Positions 7,493 to 15,898 of a DNA stretch of 64,000 bases are shown piece by piece. Origin of the DNA: Ignavibacteriota bacterium (GTDB taxonomy: Bacteria; Bacteroidota; Ignavibacteria; Ignavibacteriales; Melioribacteraceae); assembly GCA_013112585.1 (NCBI GenBank), contig JABFGH010000007.1:160252-224251 (forward strand), in the 5' to 3' direction. The position numbers and the translations under genes are program-made. The notes beneath the pieces were generated by a model that did not search any database, had not been told where the DNA came from, and worked only from the letters and a program-made list of their open reading frames with translations. Position 1 is the first letter of the stretch. Every line of letters begins with the position of its first letter.

Positions 7493-8767
7493 ATGTATGT
7501 AAGTGTGGAGTTACCAAAAATTTATTCACCAAGTTTAGAAAATATAAAAATAGCTGAGGAAAGACTGAAAGGAATTTCAGTCCGCACTCCGCTTATGACA
7601 AATATGCATCTATCCGATAGATATTCATCGAACATATATCTTAAAAGGGAGGACTTACAGATTGTTCGTTCCTATAAAATTAGGGGTGCATTTAATAAAA
7701 TTTCCGGTTTGAATAAAGAGCAGCGAAGCAGGGGAGTTGTTTGCGCAAGTGCCGGCAATCATGCGCAGGGTGTTGCATACTCCTGCAAGGAGTTAAAGAT
7801 CAACGGAACTATCTTTATGCCTGCTCCAACCCCAAAACAAAAACTGGATAGAGTAAAAATGTTTGGCGACGGATTTGTCGATATTGTTCTTGGCGGTGAT
7901 ACCTTTGATGATGCACATTCCGGAGCGATAAAATTTTCAAAAGATAATAATTCAGAATTTGTTCATCCCTTTAATGATCCTAAAGTTATTGAAGGACAGG
8001 CAACTGTAGGAACGGAAATTTTGGATGAAAGCAATTTGGAAATAGACTATCTGTTTTTACCGGTTGGCGGCGGCGGTCTCGCAGCAGGTGTGTCAGCAGT
8101 CTTTAGGCAGCTTAGTCCCAATACAAAGATTATTGGTGTTGAACCTGAAGGCGCTCCATCAATGCTAAAATCAATTGAAGGCAATAAAATTGTTATGCTC
8201 GAGGATATTGACCGTTTTGTTGACGGAGCCGCTGTTCAGCAAGTTGGAAATTTAACATTTGAAATATGCAGAAAAAATCTTGACGATATGATAACCGTGC
8301 CGGAAGGAGAAATTTGTTCTACAATTTTGCGACTCTATAATGAAGAAGCAATTGTGGTTGAACCCGCGGGAGCCTTGTCTGTTACTGCGCTTAGTCAGTT
8401 CCGAAAAGAGATAAGCGGCAAAAATGTTGTATGTGTTTTATCGGGCAACAATAACGACATAACACGAACCGAAGAAATACGTGAGCGGGCATTACTTTAT
8501 GAAGGATTGAAACATTATTTTATCATTCGCTTTCCTCAGCGTGCCGGTGCTTTGAAAGAATTTGTTAATGATGTGCTCGGACCAAATGATGATATCTCAT
8601 ACTTTGAATATTCTAAAAAAAACAACCGCGAAAAAGGACCGGCTGTAGTAGGATTAGAATTGCAGTCGCCAAACGATTTCGATTCACTCGTAAAACGAAT
8701 GAAAAAAAATGGAATAAACTTCGAGTACCTAAACGACAATCCCGATTTATTTCAGTTGATTGTTTGA
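7493..8767 (+). CDS. ilvA: Threonine deaminase (biosynthetic threonine ammonia-lyase)
   Basis: This PLP enzyme converts threonine to 2-oxobutyrate and ammonia, feeding the isoleucine branch. The PLP lysine is Lys62 in RSYKIRGAFNKI, and the phosphate-binding glycine loop is PVGGGGLAAGVSAV. A C-terminal domain of about 80 residues starting YFIIRFPQRAGALKEFV is a single ACT-like regulatory domain, so it is the shorter 424-residue allosteric form rather than the two-domain E. coli form. Its place as the last gene of an ilv operon supports a biosynthetic role. The start MYVSVELPKIY is 26 bases after ilvC. No terminator is evident before the repeats that follow. Confidence 0.93.
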   Translation: MYVSVELPKIYSPSLENIKIAEERLKGISVRTPLMTNMHLSDRYSSNIYLKREDLQIVRSYKIRGAFNKISGLNKEQRSRGVVCASAGNHAQGVAYSCKELKINGTIFMPAPTPKQKLDRVKMFGDGFVDIVLGGDTFDDAHSGAIKFSKDNNSEFVHPFNDPKVIEGQATVGTEILDESNLEIDYLFLPVGGGGLAAGVSAVFRQLSPNTKIIGVEPEGAPSMLKSIEGNKIVMLEDIDRFVDGAAVQQVGNLTFEICRKNLDDMITVPEGEICSTILRLYNEEAIVVEPAGALSVTALSQFRKEISGKNVVCVLSGNNNDITRTEEIRERALLYEGLKHYFIIRFPQRAGALKEFVNDVLGPNDDISYFEYSKKNNREKGPAVVGLELQSPNDFDSLVKRMKKNGINFEYLNDNPDLFQLIV

Positions 8768-9352
8768 TCTTTTTTCATTTACATCACAAATCTAAAATCT
8801 ACAATCAGCAATCGTAAATCATCTTCTATAAGATTCAAATATTACTGAAATTGATTTAAGAACACCGATTAACGATTTTTGATTTTTGACCTTTTTGTTT
8901 ACATCTAAAATCTACAATCAGCAATCGTAAATCATCTTCTATAAGATTCAAATATTACTGAAATTGATTTAAGAACATCGCCTGCCTGCCCCAAAGGGAT
9001 ACTTATGGTACCGGTAGGCAGGATTAACGAATTTTGATTTTTGATCTTTTTTCTGTTACATCTCAAATCTCAAATCTACAATCAGCAATCGTAAATCATT
9101 TTTTATAAGATTCAAATATTACTGAATTTGATTTAAGAACACCGATTAACGATTTTCGATTTTTGATCTTTTTTCTGTTACTTCACAAATCTAAAATCTA
9201 CAATCAGCAATCGTAAATCATTTTTTATAAGATTCAAATATTACTGAAATTGATTTAAGAACACCGATTAACGATTTTCGATTTTTGATCTTTTTTCTTT
9301 TACTTCTCAAATCAAAAATCAACAATCCTTATTCTTAAATCATTTTTTCTAA
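8768..9352. repeat. Degenerate tandem repeat, about 115-123 bp unit
   Basis: Four good copies and a decayed fifth of an AT-rich unit occur here. Landmarks such as ATCTACAATCAGCAATCG recur near 8797, 8911, 9073 and 9196, and each unit also has TTCAAATATTACTGAA and GATTTAAGAACA. Copy 2 is longer because a 42-base palindrome (8981-9022) is inserted. The repeat has stop codons in every frame and no hairpin with a T-run. It occupies most of the 718-base gap between ilvA and the regulator gene. Confidence 0.8.
8981..9022. repeat. 42-base palindrome inserted in tandem-repeat copy 2
   Basis: CCTGCCTGCC at 8981-8990 pairs with GGTAGGCAGG at 9013-9022, with one G-T wobble. Neighbouring repeat copies read straight from AACACCG into ATTAACG, so the ends of the insert are defined by comparison. 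The core resembles palindromes at 3775-3796, around 51.6 kb and near 63.79 kb. Confidence 0.7.
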
Positions 9353-9418
9353 TGTATCAACTCTTTTCTCCTTGATCTCCGAACATCAATTAACGATTTC
9401 CGATAAATCAATTATTCC

Positions 9419-9447
9419 TTGACAACCAATTTAAGATTTCGTAAGTT
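9419..9447 (+). promoter_or_regulatory. Promoter of the GbsR-like regulator
   Basis: A perfect TTGACA at 9419-9424, a 17-base spacer and TAAGTT at 9442-9447 form a sigma-70-like promoter. The palindromic operator begins four bases after the -10 element, so repressor binding would cover the transcription start. The ATG of the regulator is at 9486. Confidence 0.65.
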
Positions 9448-9450
9448 TTA

Positions 9451-9474
9451 AACGTTTCAAAAATTTCAAATGAT
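9451..9474 (+). promoter_or_regulatory. Operator site 1, upstream of the regulator
   Basis: Aligned without gaps, this 24-mer matches the perfect palindrome at 9992-10015 at 21 of 24 positions. It shares AACGTTT and AAAAATTTCAAA. Its position immediately after the -10 element suggests autorepression by the product of the next gene. Confidence 0.6.
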
Positions 9475-9485
9475 GGAAACCTTAC

Positions 9486-9971
9486 ATGACTGAAAAAGAG
9501 AAGCTGCGGGAAGAGTTTATATTGAATTTTGGACATGCGTACCAAGCATTTGGGCTGAGTAAATTAATGGGACATGTAGTTGCCCTCCTCATATATACCG
9601 CAGAAGCTATTTCCTTAGAAGATATTGCAAAAAACTTAAACAGAAGTAAGGGACCGGTGAGCCAAATTACCAGGCGGTTAAGGGATAAAGGACTTATCCG
9701 AAGAGTATGGCACCCAACCAGCCGCAAGGATTTTTATGAAATTGAACCTGAATTATTTGAAAACGCATTTAGAAATAACAATGATCTGATTCGAAATAAT
9801 TTGAAAATTGCTAAACATTTTCAATCGCAAATTAAAAGTAGAAAAATTAAGGATTCGGAAATTTTAGATAAACGACTTGTTGAAATGGAAAAATTTTATA
9901 GACTTATGGATAAGCACAACAAAAAATTTCTTGATGAATGGCAGATTGAAAGAAAAAAAATATATAAGTAA
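9486..9971 (+). CDS. GbsR/MarR-family transcriptional regulator
   Basis: The 161-residue product is a winged-helix DNA-binding protein of the GbsR branch of the MarR family. The recognition region is ISLEDIAKNLNRSKGPVSQ followed by ITRRLRDKGLIRRVW and the wing HPTSRKDFYE, typical of GbsR-like proteins. The C-terminal part (residues 95-161) is a charged helix likely to serve in dimerisation. It is the first gene of the co-directional cluster that follows. Palindromic sites both before and after it indicate that it represses itself and the downstream operon. The inducing ligand is unknown; by analogy with fatty-acid and choline regulators it may be a pathway substrate or its CoA ester (inference). 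Confidence 0.82.
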   Translation: MTEKEKLREEFILNFGHAYQAFGLSKLMGHVVALLIYTAEAISLEDIAKNLNRSKGPVSQITRRLRDKGLIRRVWHPTSRKDFYEIEPELFENAFRNNNDLIRNNLKIAKHFQSQIKSRKIKDSEILDKRLVEMEKFYRLMDKHNKKFLDEWQIERKKIYK

Positions 9972-9991
9972 AAAATAATTTTTTTGCGATT

Positions 9992-10015
9992 AACGTTTGA
10001 AAAATTTCAAACGTT
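9992..10015 (+). promoter_or_regulatory. Operator site 2, perfect palindrome before the catabolic operon
   Basis: The arm AACGTTTGAAA (9992-10002), a two-base centre and the exact reverse complement (10005-10015) make a 24-base perfect palindrome. It lies between the regulator stop codon and the dehydrogenase ATG at 10040. The near copy at 9451-9474 argues for a specific protein-binding site rather than a terminator. There is no T-run after it. Confidence 0.72.
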
Positions 10016-10039
10016 CCAAATATTAAGGAAAAGTGAAAA

Positions 10040-10783
10040 ATGAAAAGACTTGAAAAAAAGACCGCAGTAATAACCGGCGGCGCACAGGGTATAGGAAAAT
10101 CAGCTTCATTAAAATTTGCTGAAGAAGGTGCCGCTATTGCCGTTTGGGATATTGACGAAATTAAAGGAAATGAATTTTGTAATGAACTTGTTGAAAAAGG
10201 ATTCAAAGCAAAATTCTTTAAAGTGAATGTTGCCGATTTTGAAAATGTGAAATCAGCAGTTAATAATGTTGTTGAAGCGTTCGGTACAATTGATATACTA
10301 GTAAATAATGCCGGTATAACCCGCGACGGAACACTGAAAAAAATGACACCCGAACAATGGCAACAGGTTATTGATGTAAACCTAACCGGGGTTTTTAACT
10401 GCACACAATTAGTTTCAGCGGTAATGCTGGAAAAAGGATCAGGGAAAATAATTAATGCTTCATCAGTTGTTGGACTTTATGGAAACTTCGGTCAAACTAA
10501 CTACGTAGCTTCAAAAGCCGGCGTTATTGGAATGACAAAAGTTTGGGCGCGCGAACTTGGCAGAAAAGGTATTAATGTTAATGCCGTAGCACCCGGATTT
10601 ATTGCAACCGAAATGGTATCCGCTATGCCGGAAAAAGTCATTCAATCCATGGAAGAAAAAACTCCGCTTGGGCGTTTAGGTAAACCTGAAGATATCGCCA
10701 ATGCATTTCTTTTTCTTGCAAGTGATGAAGCATCTTTTATAAATGGTGCAACTTTAAGTGTTGACGGCGGAATTGTTATCTAA
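10040..10783 (+). CDS. Short-chain dehydrogenase/reductase, FabG-like
   Basis: This 247-residue classical SDR probably interconverts a 3-oxoacyl and 3-hydroxyacyl thioester or a similar ketone/alcohol pair with NAD(P)H. The cofactor motif GGAQGIGKS lies near residues 13-21, the NNAG motif at 89-92, and the catalytic residues are Ser142, Tyr155 and Lys159 in the YxxxK context NYVASKAG. The C-terminal LSVDGGIVI is typical of FabG-like enzymes. It is the first gene after operator site 2 and is followed after nine bases by a KAS III-like gene. Its location in a catabolic-looking cluster suggests a dedicated role rather than housekeeping fatty-acid synthesis. The substrate is unknown. Confidence 0.88.
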   Translation: MKRLEKKTAVITGGAQGIGKSASLKFAEEGAAIAVWDIDEIKGNEFCNELVEKGFKAKFFKVNVADFENVKSAVNNVVEAFGTIDILVNNAGITRDGTLKKMTPEQWQQVIDVNLTGVFNCTQLVSAVMLEKGSGKIINASSVVGLYGNFGQTNYVASKAGVIGMTKVWARELGRKGINVNAVAPGFIATEMVSAMPEKVIQSMEEKTPLGRLGKPEDIANAFLFLASDEASFINGATLSVDGGIVI

Positions 10784-10792
10784 GGAGAATTT

Positions 10793-11779
10793 ATGAGAAA
10801 TGCTGTAATTCACTCTTCAGGAATGTTTGTGCCGGAAAGAGTAATTAAAAATGAATATTTTGATGAACTGCTCGGTGAGAACGTAAGTGACTGGCTAAGT
10901 GAACATGTGAAAATATATGAACGAAGATGGTGCGCTGAAGATGAATCGACTGCCGACTTAGCTTTTAAAGCAGCGGAAACTGCAATGAAAAACGGCAATG
11001 TTTCTCCCGATGAAATTGATTTACTAATTGTGGCAACCGATACACCCGAATATATATCACCTTCTACAGCTTCAAAATTACAGCATTTATTAAAAATGAA
11101 AAATGCGGGAACTTTTGATATAAACACTGCCTGCGCGGGATTTGTTACAGCGATTGACACGGCTGTAAAATATATTACTGCCGATCAAAATTATAACACA
11201 GTTATGGTTATTGGTGTTTATGCGATGAGTAAGTTTTTAAATCTTGCTGATAAAAAAACAGTAAACCTTTTTGCTGATGGTGCAGGCTGCATGATTTTGA
11301 AGAGCAGTGAAAATAAAAAAGGATATTTAGCAAGTAAACTGCTTACCAAAGGTGAGTATTATGATTACATGGGAATTTATGCAGGCGGAACGAAAACTCC
11401 GATTGATAAGGAAGTTTTAGAAAATAAAAAGCATCTATTAACAATCGCCAAAAAATTTCCCCCGGAATTGAATCCGCAAATGTGGTCTTCAATTGTGCAT
11501 GAACTCTCTAAGGATTCGGGAGTTAATATTGAAGATGTTGACATGTTTTTATTTACACAGATAAATATTAACAGTATTTGGGAAACAATGGATCTACTTG
11601 GTCTTCCAAGAGAAAAAGCTCAAACAAGCATGCACAACTATGGCTACACAGGTTCGGCATGTATCCCAATTTCATTTGAAGATGCACTGAGCCAGGGAAA
11701 AATTAAACGCGGCGATACAATTTTTATGGTTGGCTCCGGCGGGGGATTAGCCTTTGCCGGTGCTGCATTTAAGTATTAA
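10793..11779 (+). CDS. KAS III-like thiolase-fold enzyme A (altered catalytic triad)
   Basis: The 328-residue protein has the two-part thiolase fold of beta-ketoacyl-ACP synthase III (FabH). The nucleophile Cys114 is present in NTACAGF. The position of FabH's catalytic His (PHQAN) reads FTQIN here, with Thr255, and the catalytic Asn (GNTS) is replaced by Tyr in GYTGSACIP. So it is unlikely to be an ordinary decarboxylating FabH. It may be an acyltransferase, a non-decarboxylating condensing or cleaving enzyme, or a partner subunit of the second KAS III-like protein encoded at 14849. An AAGGAG sequence precedes the ATG. Family assignment is firm; the reaction is not known. Confidence 0.8.
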   Translation: MRNAVIHSSGMFVPERVIKNEYFDELLGENVSDWLSEHVKIYERRWCAEDESTADLAFKAAETAMKNGNVSPDEIDLLIVATDTPEYISPSTASKLQHLLKMKNAGTFDINTACAGFVTAIDTAVKYITADQNYNTVMVIGVYAMSKFLNLADKKTVNLFADGAGCMILKSSENKKGYLASKLLTKGEYYDYMGIYAGGTKTPIDKEVLENKKHLLTIAKKFPPELNPQMWSSIVHELSKDSGVNIEDVDMFLFTQININSIWETMDLLGLPREKAQTSMHNYGYTGSACIPISFEDALSQGKIKRGDTIFMVGSGGGLAFAGAAFKY

Positions 11780-11794
11780 TTTAGTGAGTATTTA

Positions 11795-13342
11795 ATGGCA
11801 TCTGCTTCACAAGTTGTTGGAACATGGATACTGGTTTTATTGTACGTCTCGGCTATTCTCTATTTTGTTATTCGAGGCGCACTTAAAACTAAAAGTCTCT
11901 CTGATTACGCAATTGGAACAATGAATTTTTCGCCTGTTTCAGTTGGACTTTCGCTCGCTGCTTCAATGACGAGTGCCGCTACTTTTGTTATCAATCCGGG
12001 TTTTATTGCCAACTATGGAATTAGCGGGTTCATTTCATTCGGAATTATTTTCCCAATCGGATCGATAGCCTCTTTAATTATTCTTACCAAAAGTTTTCAA
12101 AAGTACGGACAAACAATAAAAGCTTTAACGCTTGCACAGTGGATAGGGCAGCGTTATAAAAGTAAAGGCTATGCGCTGCTTATGGCTTTTCTTTCATTGC
12201 TGCTTATTACTTTTATAGTTCTGATAATTGTTGCCATCACTAAGGTTCTCTCAAAAGCTCTTAATGTTGATGAAATATTAATTTTGGTCAGCTTGATTGT
12301 TTTTGTTTTCGGATATATGATGTTCGGTGGTGCAAACTCAATGGTTTACACAAATACAATTCAGGCTGCAATAATGATTGTTGTTGCCGTAATTTTGTTA
12401 ACATCCGGGTATCAGCATTTTAGCGATGGTATCGCTTCACTTTTCGATAAGCTGCGTAATATCGATCCGAATTTAGTAACAGCAACCAATGCAGAGAGCC
12501 CGCTCTTTAGAGACTTTTTCGAAATAATATTCTGCCAGCTTGTTGTAGGAATTGCGGTTGTTTGTCAGCCCCACATAATTACAAAATCACTGCTGCTAAA
12601 AAGTGAAAAGGATGTAAACAAATTTTTAACCGTAAGTGTTATAGTTGAGATTCTATTTTTCCTTGTTGTATTTGCTGGAATTTATGCTCGTTTAACTTTC
12701 CCCGATCTTTCAGTTGACGGCACTCCGCTGAAGAATGACGGTATTATTCCAGCCTATGTAATTAAAACTTTTGCCGGCGGATTTGCAGCAGTAGCCGTTG
12801 GTTTACTCGTAGTGCTCGGTTTAATTTCAGCAGGCATGTCAACTCTTGAAGGATTGATTCAGTCGGTCTCAACAACAATAACTTCCGATATAATCAAACC
12901 GCTGTTCGGCGATAAAATTAAAAGTGAAAAGGGACTGATAAACGGCAATAGACTAACAATTGCTGCAATTGCGGTCATTGCCGGATTTATATCATACGAT
13001 CAAATTCTAAACCCTAAACTAAGCGTTGGATTGCTTGCTCAGAATGGTGTGTATGCCTTTTTCTCCGCAGCATTTATTCCGATACTTTTTGGAATATTTA
13101 TAAAAGACGTAAAAATAATTGCACCGCTTACTGCCACAATAACAGCAATAGCAACACATTTTTCAGTTTACTATTTTCTCCCGTTTCTTGTAGCGGAATT
13201 TGGAATTGAATTTGGTTTCTTCACAAAATACTTGGAAGGTACAGTAAGAAACCCGGCAATTGCATCAGCTTCGGCAATTGTTCTTTCAACCGTGGTTGGA
13301 TTAGTAATTCATTATTTAACAAAAAATAAAGTACAGAATTAA
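11795..13342 (+). CDS. Sodium:solute symporter family transporter
   Basis: The 515-residue membrane protein belongs to the SSS family, which couples Na+ entry to uptake of carboxylates, sugars, amino acids or similar solutes. About 13 hydrophobic segments are visible. Early landmarks are SLSDYAIGTMNFSPVSVGLS and LAASMTSAATFV, the latter matching the conserved first-helix region containing Na+-site residues. It lies 15 bases after KAS III-like gene A and one base before the ligase gene. Because the next gene is an acyl-CoA ligase, a mono- or aromatic carboxylate is a reasonable guess for the solute, but specificity cannot be read from the sequence. Confidence 0.87.
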   Translation: MASASQVVGTWILVLLYVSAILYFVIRGALKTKSLSDYAIGTMNFSPVSVGLSLAASMTSAATFVINPGFIANYGISGFISFGIIFPIGSIASLIILTKSFQKYGQTIKALTLAQWIGQRYKSKGYALLMAFLSLLLITFIVLIIVAITKVLSKALNVDEILILVSLIVFVFGYMMFGGANSMVYTNTIQAAIMIVVAVILLTSGYQHFSDGIASLFDKLRNIDPNLVTATNAESPLFRDFFEIIFCQLVVGIAVVCQPHIITKSLLLKSEKDVNKFLTVSVIVEILFFLVVFAGIYARLTFPDLSVDGTPLKNDGIIPAYVIKTFAGGFAAVAVGLLVVLGLISAGMSTLEGLIQSVSTTITSDIIKPLFGDKIKSEKGLINGNRLTIAAIAVIAGFISYDQILNPKLSVGLLAQNGVYAFFSAAFIPILFGIFIKDVKIIAPLTATITAIATHFSVYYFLPFLVAEFGIEFGFFTKYLEGTVRNPAIASASAIVLSTVVGLVIHYLTKNKVQN

Positions 13343-13343
13343 G

Positions 13344-14852
13344 ATGACAGAATTTGATTGGTTCGCAAAGTGGGCAGTTTATACACCGGATAAACCGGCT
13401 GTGCATGAATATGAAACTGCCCGTACATTCACTTATTCCCAAATGAATTACATGGCGAACAGGTTATCCCTTTATTTAAAGGAAGAACTTGGTCTAAGCA
13501 AATCAAATCGCGTTGCGGTGCTTGCCGAAAACTGTATTGAATATGCCGTGTTGTTTGGGGCAGCACAAAAAATTGGGATAACACTTGTGCCTATTAATTA
13601 CAGACTTGCACAGCGTGAGCTGGATTTTATTTTACAGGATTGTGAACCGGCACTGTTAATTTATGAAGACAAATTTGCCGATAAGGTTTTTTCCGATACT
13701 ATTACTAAATCAATTCCGGCTAAGATTGAATTGACTACTGTATCAGAAAAATTGAAAGAATATTTAAGTGAGGATAAACAATCAGCAAACGTATCGGAAA
13801 ACATTAGTGAAGATGATGCGATATTTATTTTGTACACCTCGGGAACAACCGCATTTCCTAAAGGAGCGATATACACTCATAAAATGTTATTCTGGAACAG
13901 CATAAATACAGAGCTTAGATTAAATATTACATCGGATGATAAATCGATAAACTGTGCTCCTCCTTTTCATACAGGCAGTTGGAATGTTCTATTCACCCCA
14001 TTTATACACCATGGTGCATACACAATTTTAATGAAAAAATTTGATGCCGATGATGAATTGGAATTGATGGACAAGGAAGAAATAACACTCTGGTGGGCGG
14101 TGCCTACAATGTTGAAGATGATGACAGAATCAGAGAGGTTCAATAAAACTAAAATGGAAAAACTCCGCTATATAGTTGTCGGCGGAGAGGCATTGCCATT
14201 GGAAGTTATAAAGACGTGGCATGACAAGGGAGTTCCGATTAGGCAGGGATACGGTTTAACTGAAGTTGGTCCGAATGTAACTTCATTAAATCATGAAGAT
14301 GCGACAAGAAAACTTGGCTCGATCGGTACACCGAACTTCTATTACAAAACTAAACTTGTTGATGAAAAAGGCGAAGAAGTAATTGGTGAAGGTCAGGGCG
14401 AACTTCTATTAAAAGGTCCAAATGTTACACCGGGTTACTGGAAAAATTCCGAAGCGACTAAAAGTTCTATTAAGGATGGATGGTTTTCAACAGGTGATAT
14501 AGTAAAGCGGGATGATGAAGGATTTTTATATGTGATTGATAGAATTAAGAATATGTATATCTCGGGGGGAGAGAATGTTTACCCAGCCGAAGTTGAACAT
14601 CTTTTAAGGCTTCATGCAGAAATAAGTGAAGTGACAATTATAGGAACTGCCGATGATAAATGGGGCGAAGTAGGAAAAGCATTTATCGTTAAAGAAGCCG
14701 GTTCAAAATTAAGTGAAGATGACGTTAAAGAATATTGTACGGGTAAGTTGGCGAAGTATAAAATTCCAAAGTATATAGTTTTTCTCGAAGCTATGCCGAC
14801 AAATGACGCAGGTAAAATTGATAGAAAAAAATTAAAAGAACTCAGCAAATGA
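13344..14852 (+). CDS. Acyl-CoA synthetase (AMP-forming)
   Basis: This 502-residue ANL-superfamily ligase activates a carboxylic acid to its CoA thioester through an acyl-adenylate. The ATP-binding loop ILYTSGTTAFPKG, the GYGLTE motif, the hinge region STGDIVKRDDEGFLYVIDR in parts and the C-terminal catalytic Lys in AGKIDRKKLKEL are all visible. Length and motifs fit medium/long-chain or aromatic acid:CoA ligases of the FadD13 type. The gene overlaps the next KAS III-like gene by four bases, indicating translational coupling. In this cluster it probably activates the acid imported by the symporter encoded immediately upstream. The chain length of the substrate is unknown. Confidence 0.88.
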   Translation: MTEFDWFAKWAVYTPDKPAVHEYETARTFTYSQMNYMANRLSLYLKEELGLSKSNRVAVLAENCIEYAVLFGAAQKIGITLVPINYRLAQRELDFILQDCEPALLIYEDKFADKVFSDTITKSIPAKIELTTVSEKLKEYLSEDKQSANVSENISEDDAIFILYTSGTTAFPKGAIYTHKMLFWNSINTELRLNITSDDKSINCAPPFHTGSWNVLFTPFIHHGAYTILMKKFDADDELELMDKEEITLWWAVPTMLKMMTESERFNKTKMEKLRYIVVGGEALPLEVIKTWHDKGVPIRQGYGLTEVGPNVTSLNHEDATRKLGSIGTPNFYYKTKLVDEKGEEVIGEGQGELLLKGPNVTPGYWKNSEATKSSIKDGWFSTGDIVKRDDEGFLYVIDRIKNMYISGGENVYPAEVEHLLRLHAEISEVTIIGTADDKWGEVGKAFIVKEAGSKLSEDDVKEYCTGKLAKYKIPKYIVFLEAMPTNDAGKIDRKKLKELSK

Positions 14853-15880
14853 CGAATGATACTAACATAGGAATTGTCGGTACAGGAGTTTATCTGCCGA
14901 AAGCAAAAATCACAGCCGAAGAAATTGCTTCGCAGACCAAAGGGGTTTGGACTGCCGATGCGGTAAGAAATAAACTTGGTATTGAAGAAAAAACAATTCC
15001 CGGCATTAACGACGGCACGCAGGAAATGAGCGTTTGGGCATCGGAAGATGTTTTGAAAAAAACAAATATTGATCCGCTTGAAATTGATTTAATAATAAGT
15101 GTTGGCGAAGAATGGAAGGAATATCCCTTAACTACTTCAGCAATTTATCTGCAGCACAAAATCAGTGCGGTTAATGCATGGGCTATTGATATTCAGCAAC
15201 GCTGTTGCACAACAATCTCCGCAATGAAAATAGCAAAAGATATGATGCTCGCTGATGAAGATATTAATACAGTATTAATTGCCGGCGGTTACCGCAATGG
15301 TGATTTTGTGGATTATGCAGATAAAAATATGTCGATGATGTATAACCTTGGAGCAGGCGGCGGAGCTATAATATTAAAGAAAAATTATAATAAAAATCTG
15401 CTGCTCGGTTCTCATATTATTACCGATGGAAGCATGGCGCGTGATGTTGGTGTTGAGTTCGGCGGAACCGAAAAACCAATTACATGCGATAACATTAATG
15501 AAGCATATAAGTCGCTTAGAATGTTCAACCCTGAACATATGAAGAACAGGCTTAACGATGTATCGATGGATAACTGGATGATATGTATAGATAAGGCATT
15601 TGAAAAAAGCGGACTTAGTAAAAGTGAGCTTGGTTTTCTTGCGGTGCTGCACTTCAAAAAATCTATGTATAATGTTATGCTGGAACAATTAAATCTAAAT
15701 GAAGATCAATCAATATACTTAAATAATATAGGTCACATCGGACAGATAGACCAGATAATTTCAATAAATACGGCATTAGAACAAAACAAAATAAAAAACG
15801 GAACCGTTATTGCAATGATTGCTGCAGGTATTGGATATGCCTGGGCAGCTAATGTAATTAAATGGGGTCCATTAAATTAA
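14849..15880 (+). CDS. KAS III-like thiolase-fold enzyme B
   Basis: A second, divergent KAS III-like protein of 343 residues. The nucleophile region reads DIQQRCCTTISAM, placing a Cys pair at residues 119-120. His268 in AVLHFKKS is at the FabH His position, while the Asn position reads GHIGQ, so Asn is lost. It therefore keeps a Cys-His pair, whereas the paralogue encoded at 10793 keeps only Cys. One full and one degenerate subunit recalls PqsC/PqsB heterodimers, but that is inference. The start overlaps the ligase gene by four bases. It is followed by the lipoprotein gene after 18 bases with an AAGGAG site. Confidence 0.78.
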   Translation: MTNDTNIGIVGTGVYLPKAKITAEEIASQTKGVWTADAVRNKLGIEEKTIPGINDGTQEMSVWASEDVLKKTNIDPLEIDLIISVGEEWKEYPLTTSAIYLQHKISAVNAWAIDIQQRCCTTISAMKIAKDMMLADEDINTVLIAGGYRNGDFVDYADKNMSMMYNLGAGGGAIILKKNYNKNLLLGSHIITDGSMARDVGVEFGGTEKPITCDNINEAYKSLRMFNPEHMKNRLNDVSMDNWMICIDKAFEKSGLSKSELGFLAVLHFKKSMYNVMLEQLNLNEDQSIYLNNIGHIGQIDQIISINTALEQNKIKNGTVIAMIAAGIGYAWAANVIKWGPLN

Positions 15881-15898
15881 CTCAATAAGGAGAATCAA

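Noticed and set aside
8768..9352. CRISPR array
   Set aside because: The repeated unit is contiguous and about 115-123 bases long with no short repeat/unique spacer alternation, and no cas gene is nearby.
9992..10015. Intrinsic terminator after the regulator gene
   Set aside because: The palindrome is AT-rich and has no T-run, and a near copy exists at the regulator promoter, so an operator is the better explanation.
9904..10404. 166-residue antisense frame across the regulator/dehydrogenase junction
   Set aside because: It is antisense to the start of the dehydrogenase gene and covers the operator. The translation resembles random antisense sequence rich in Ser and Phe.
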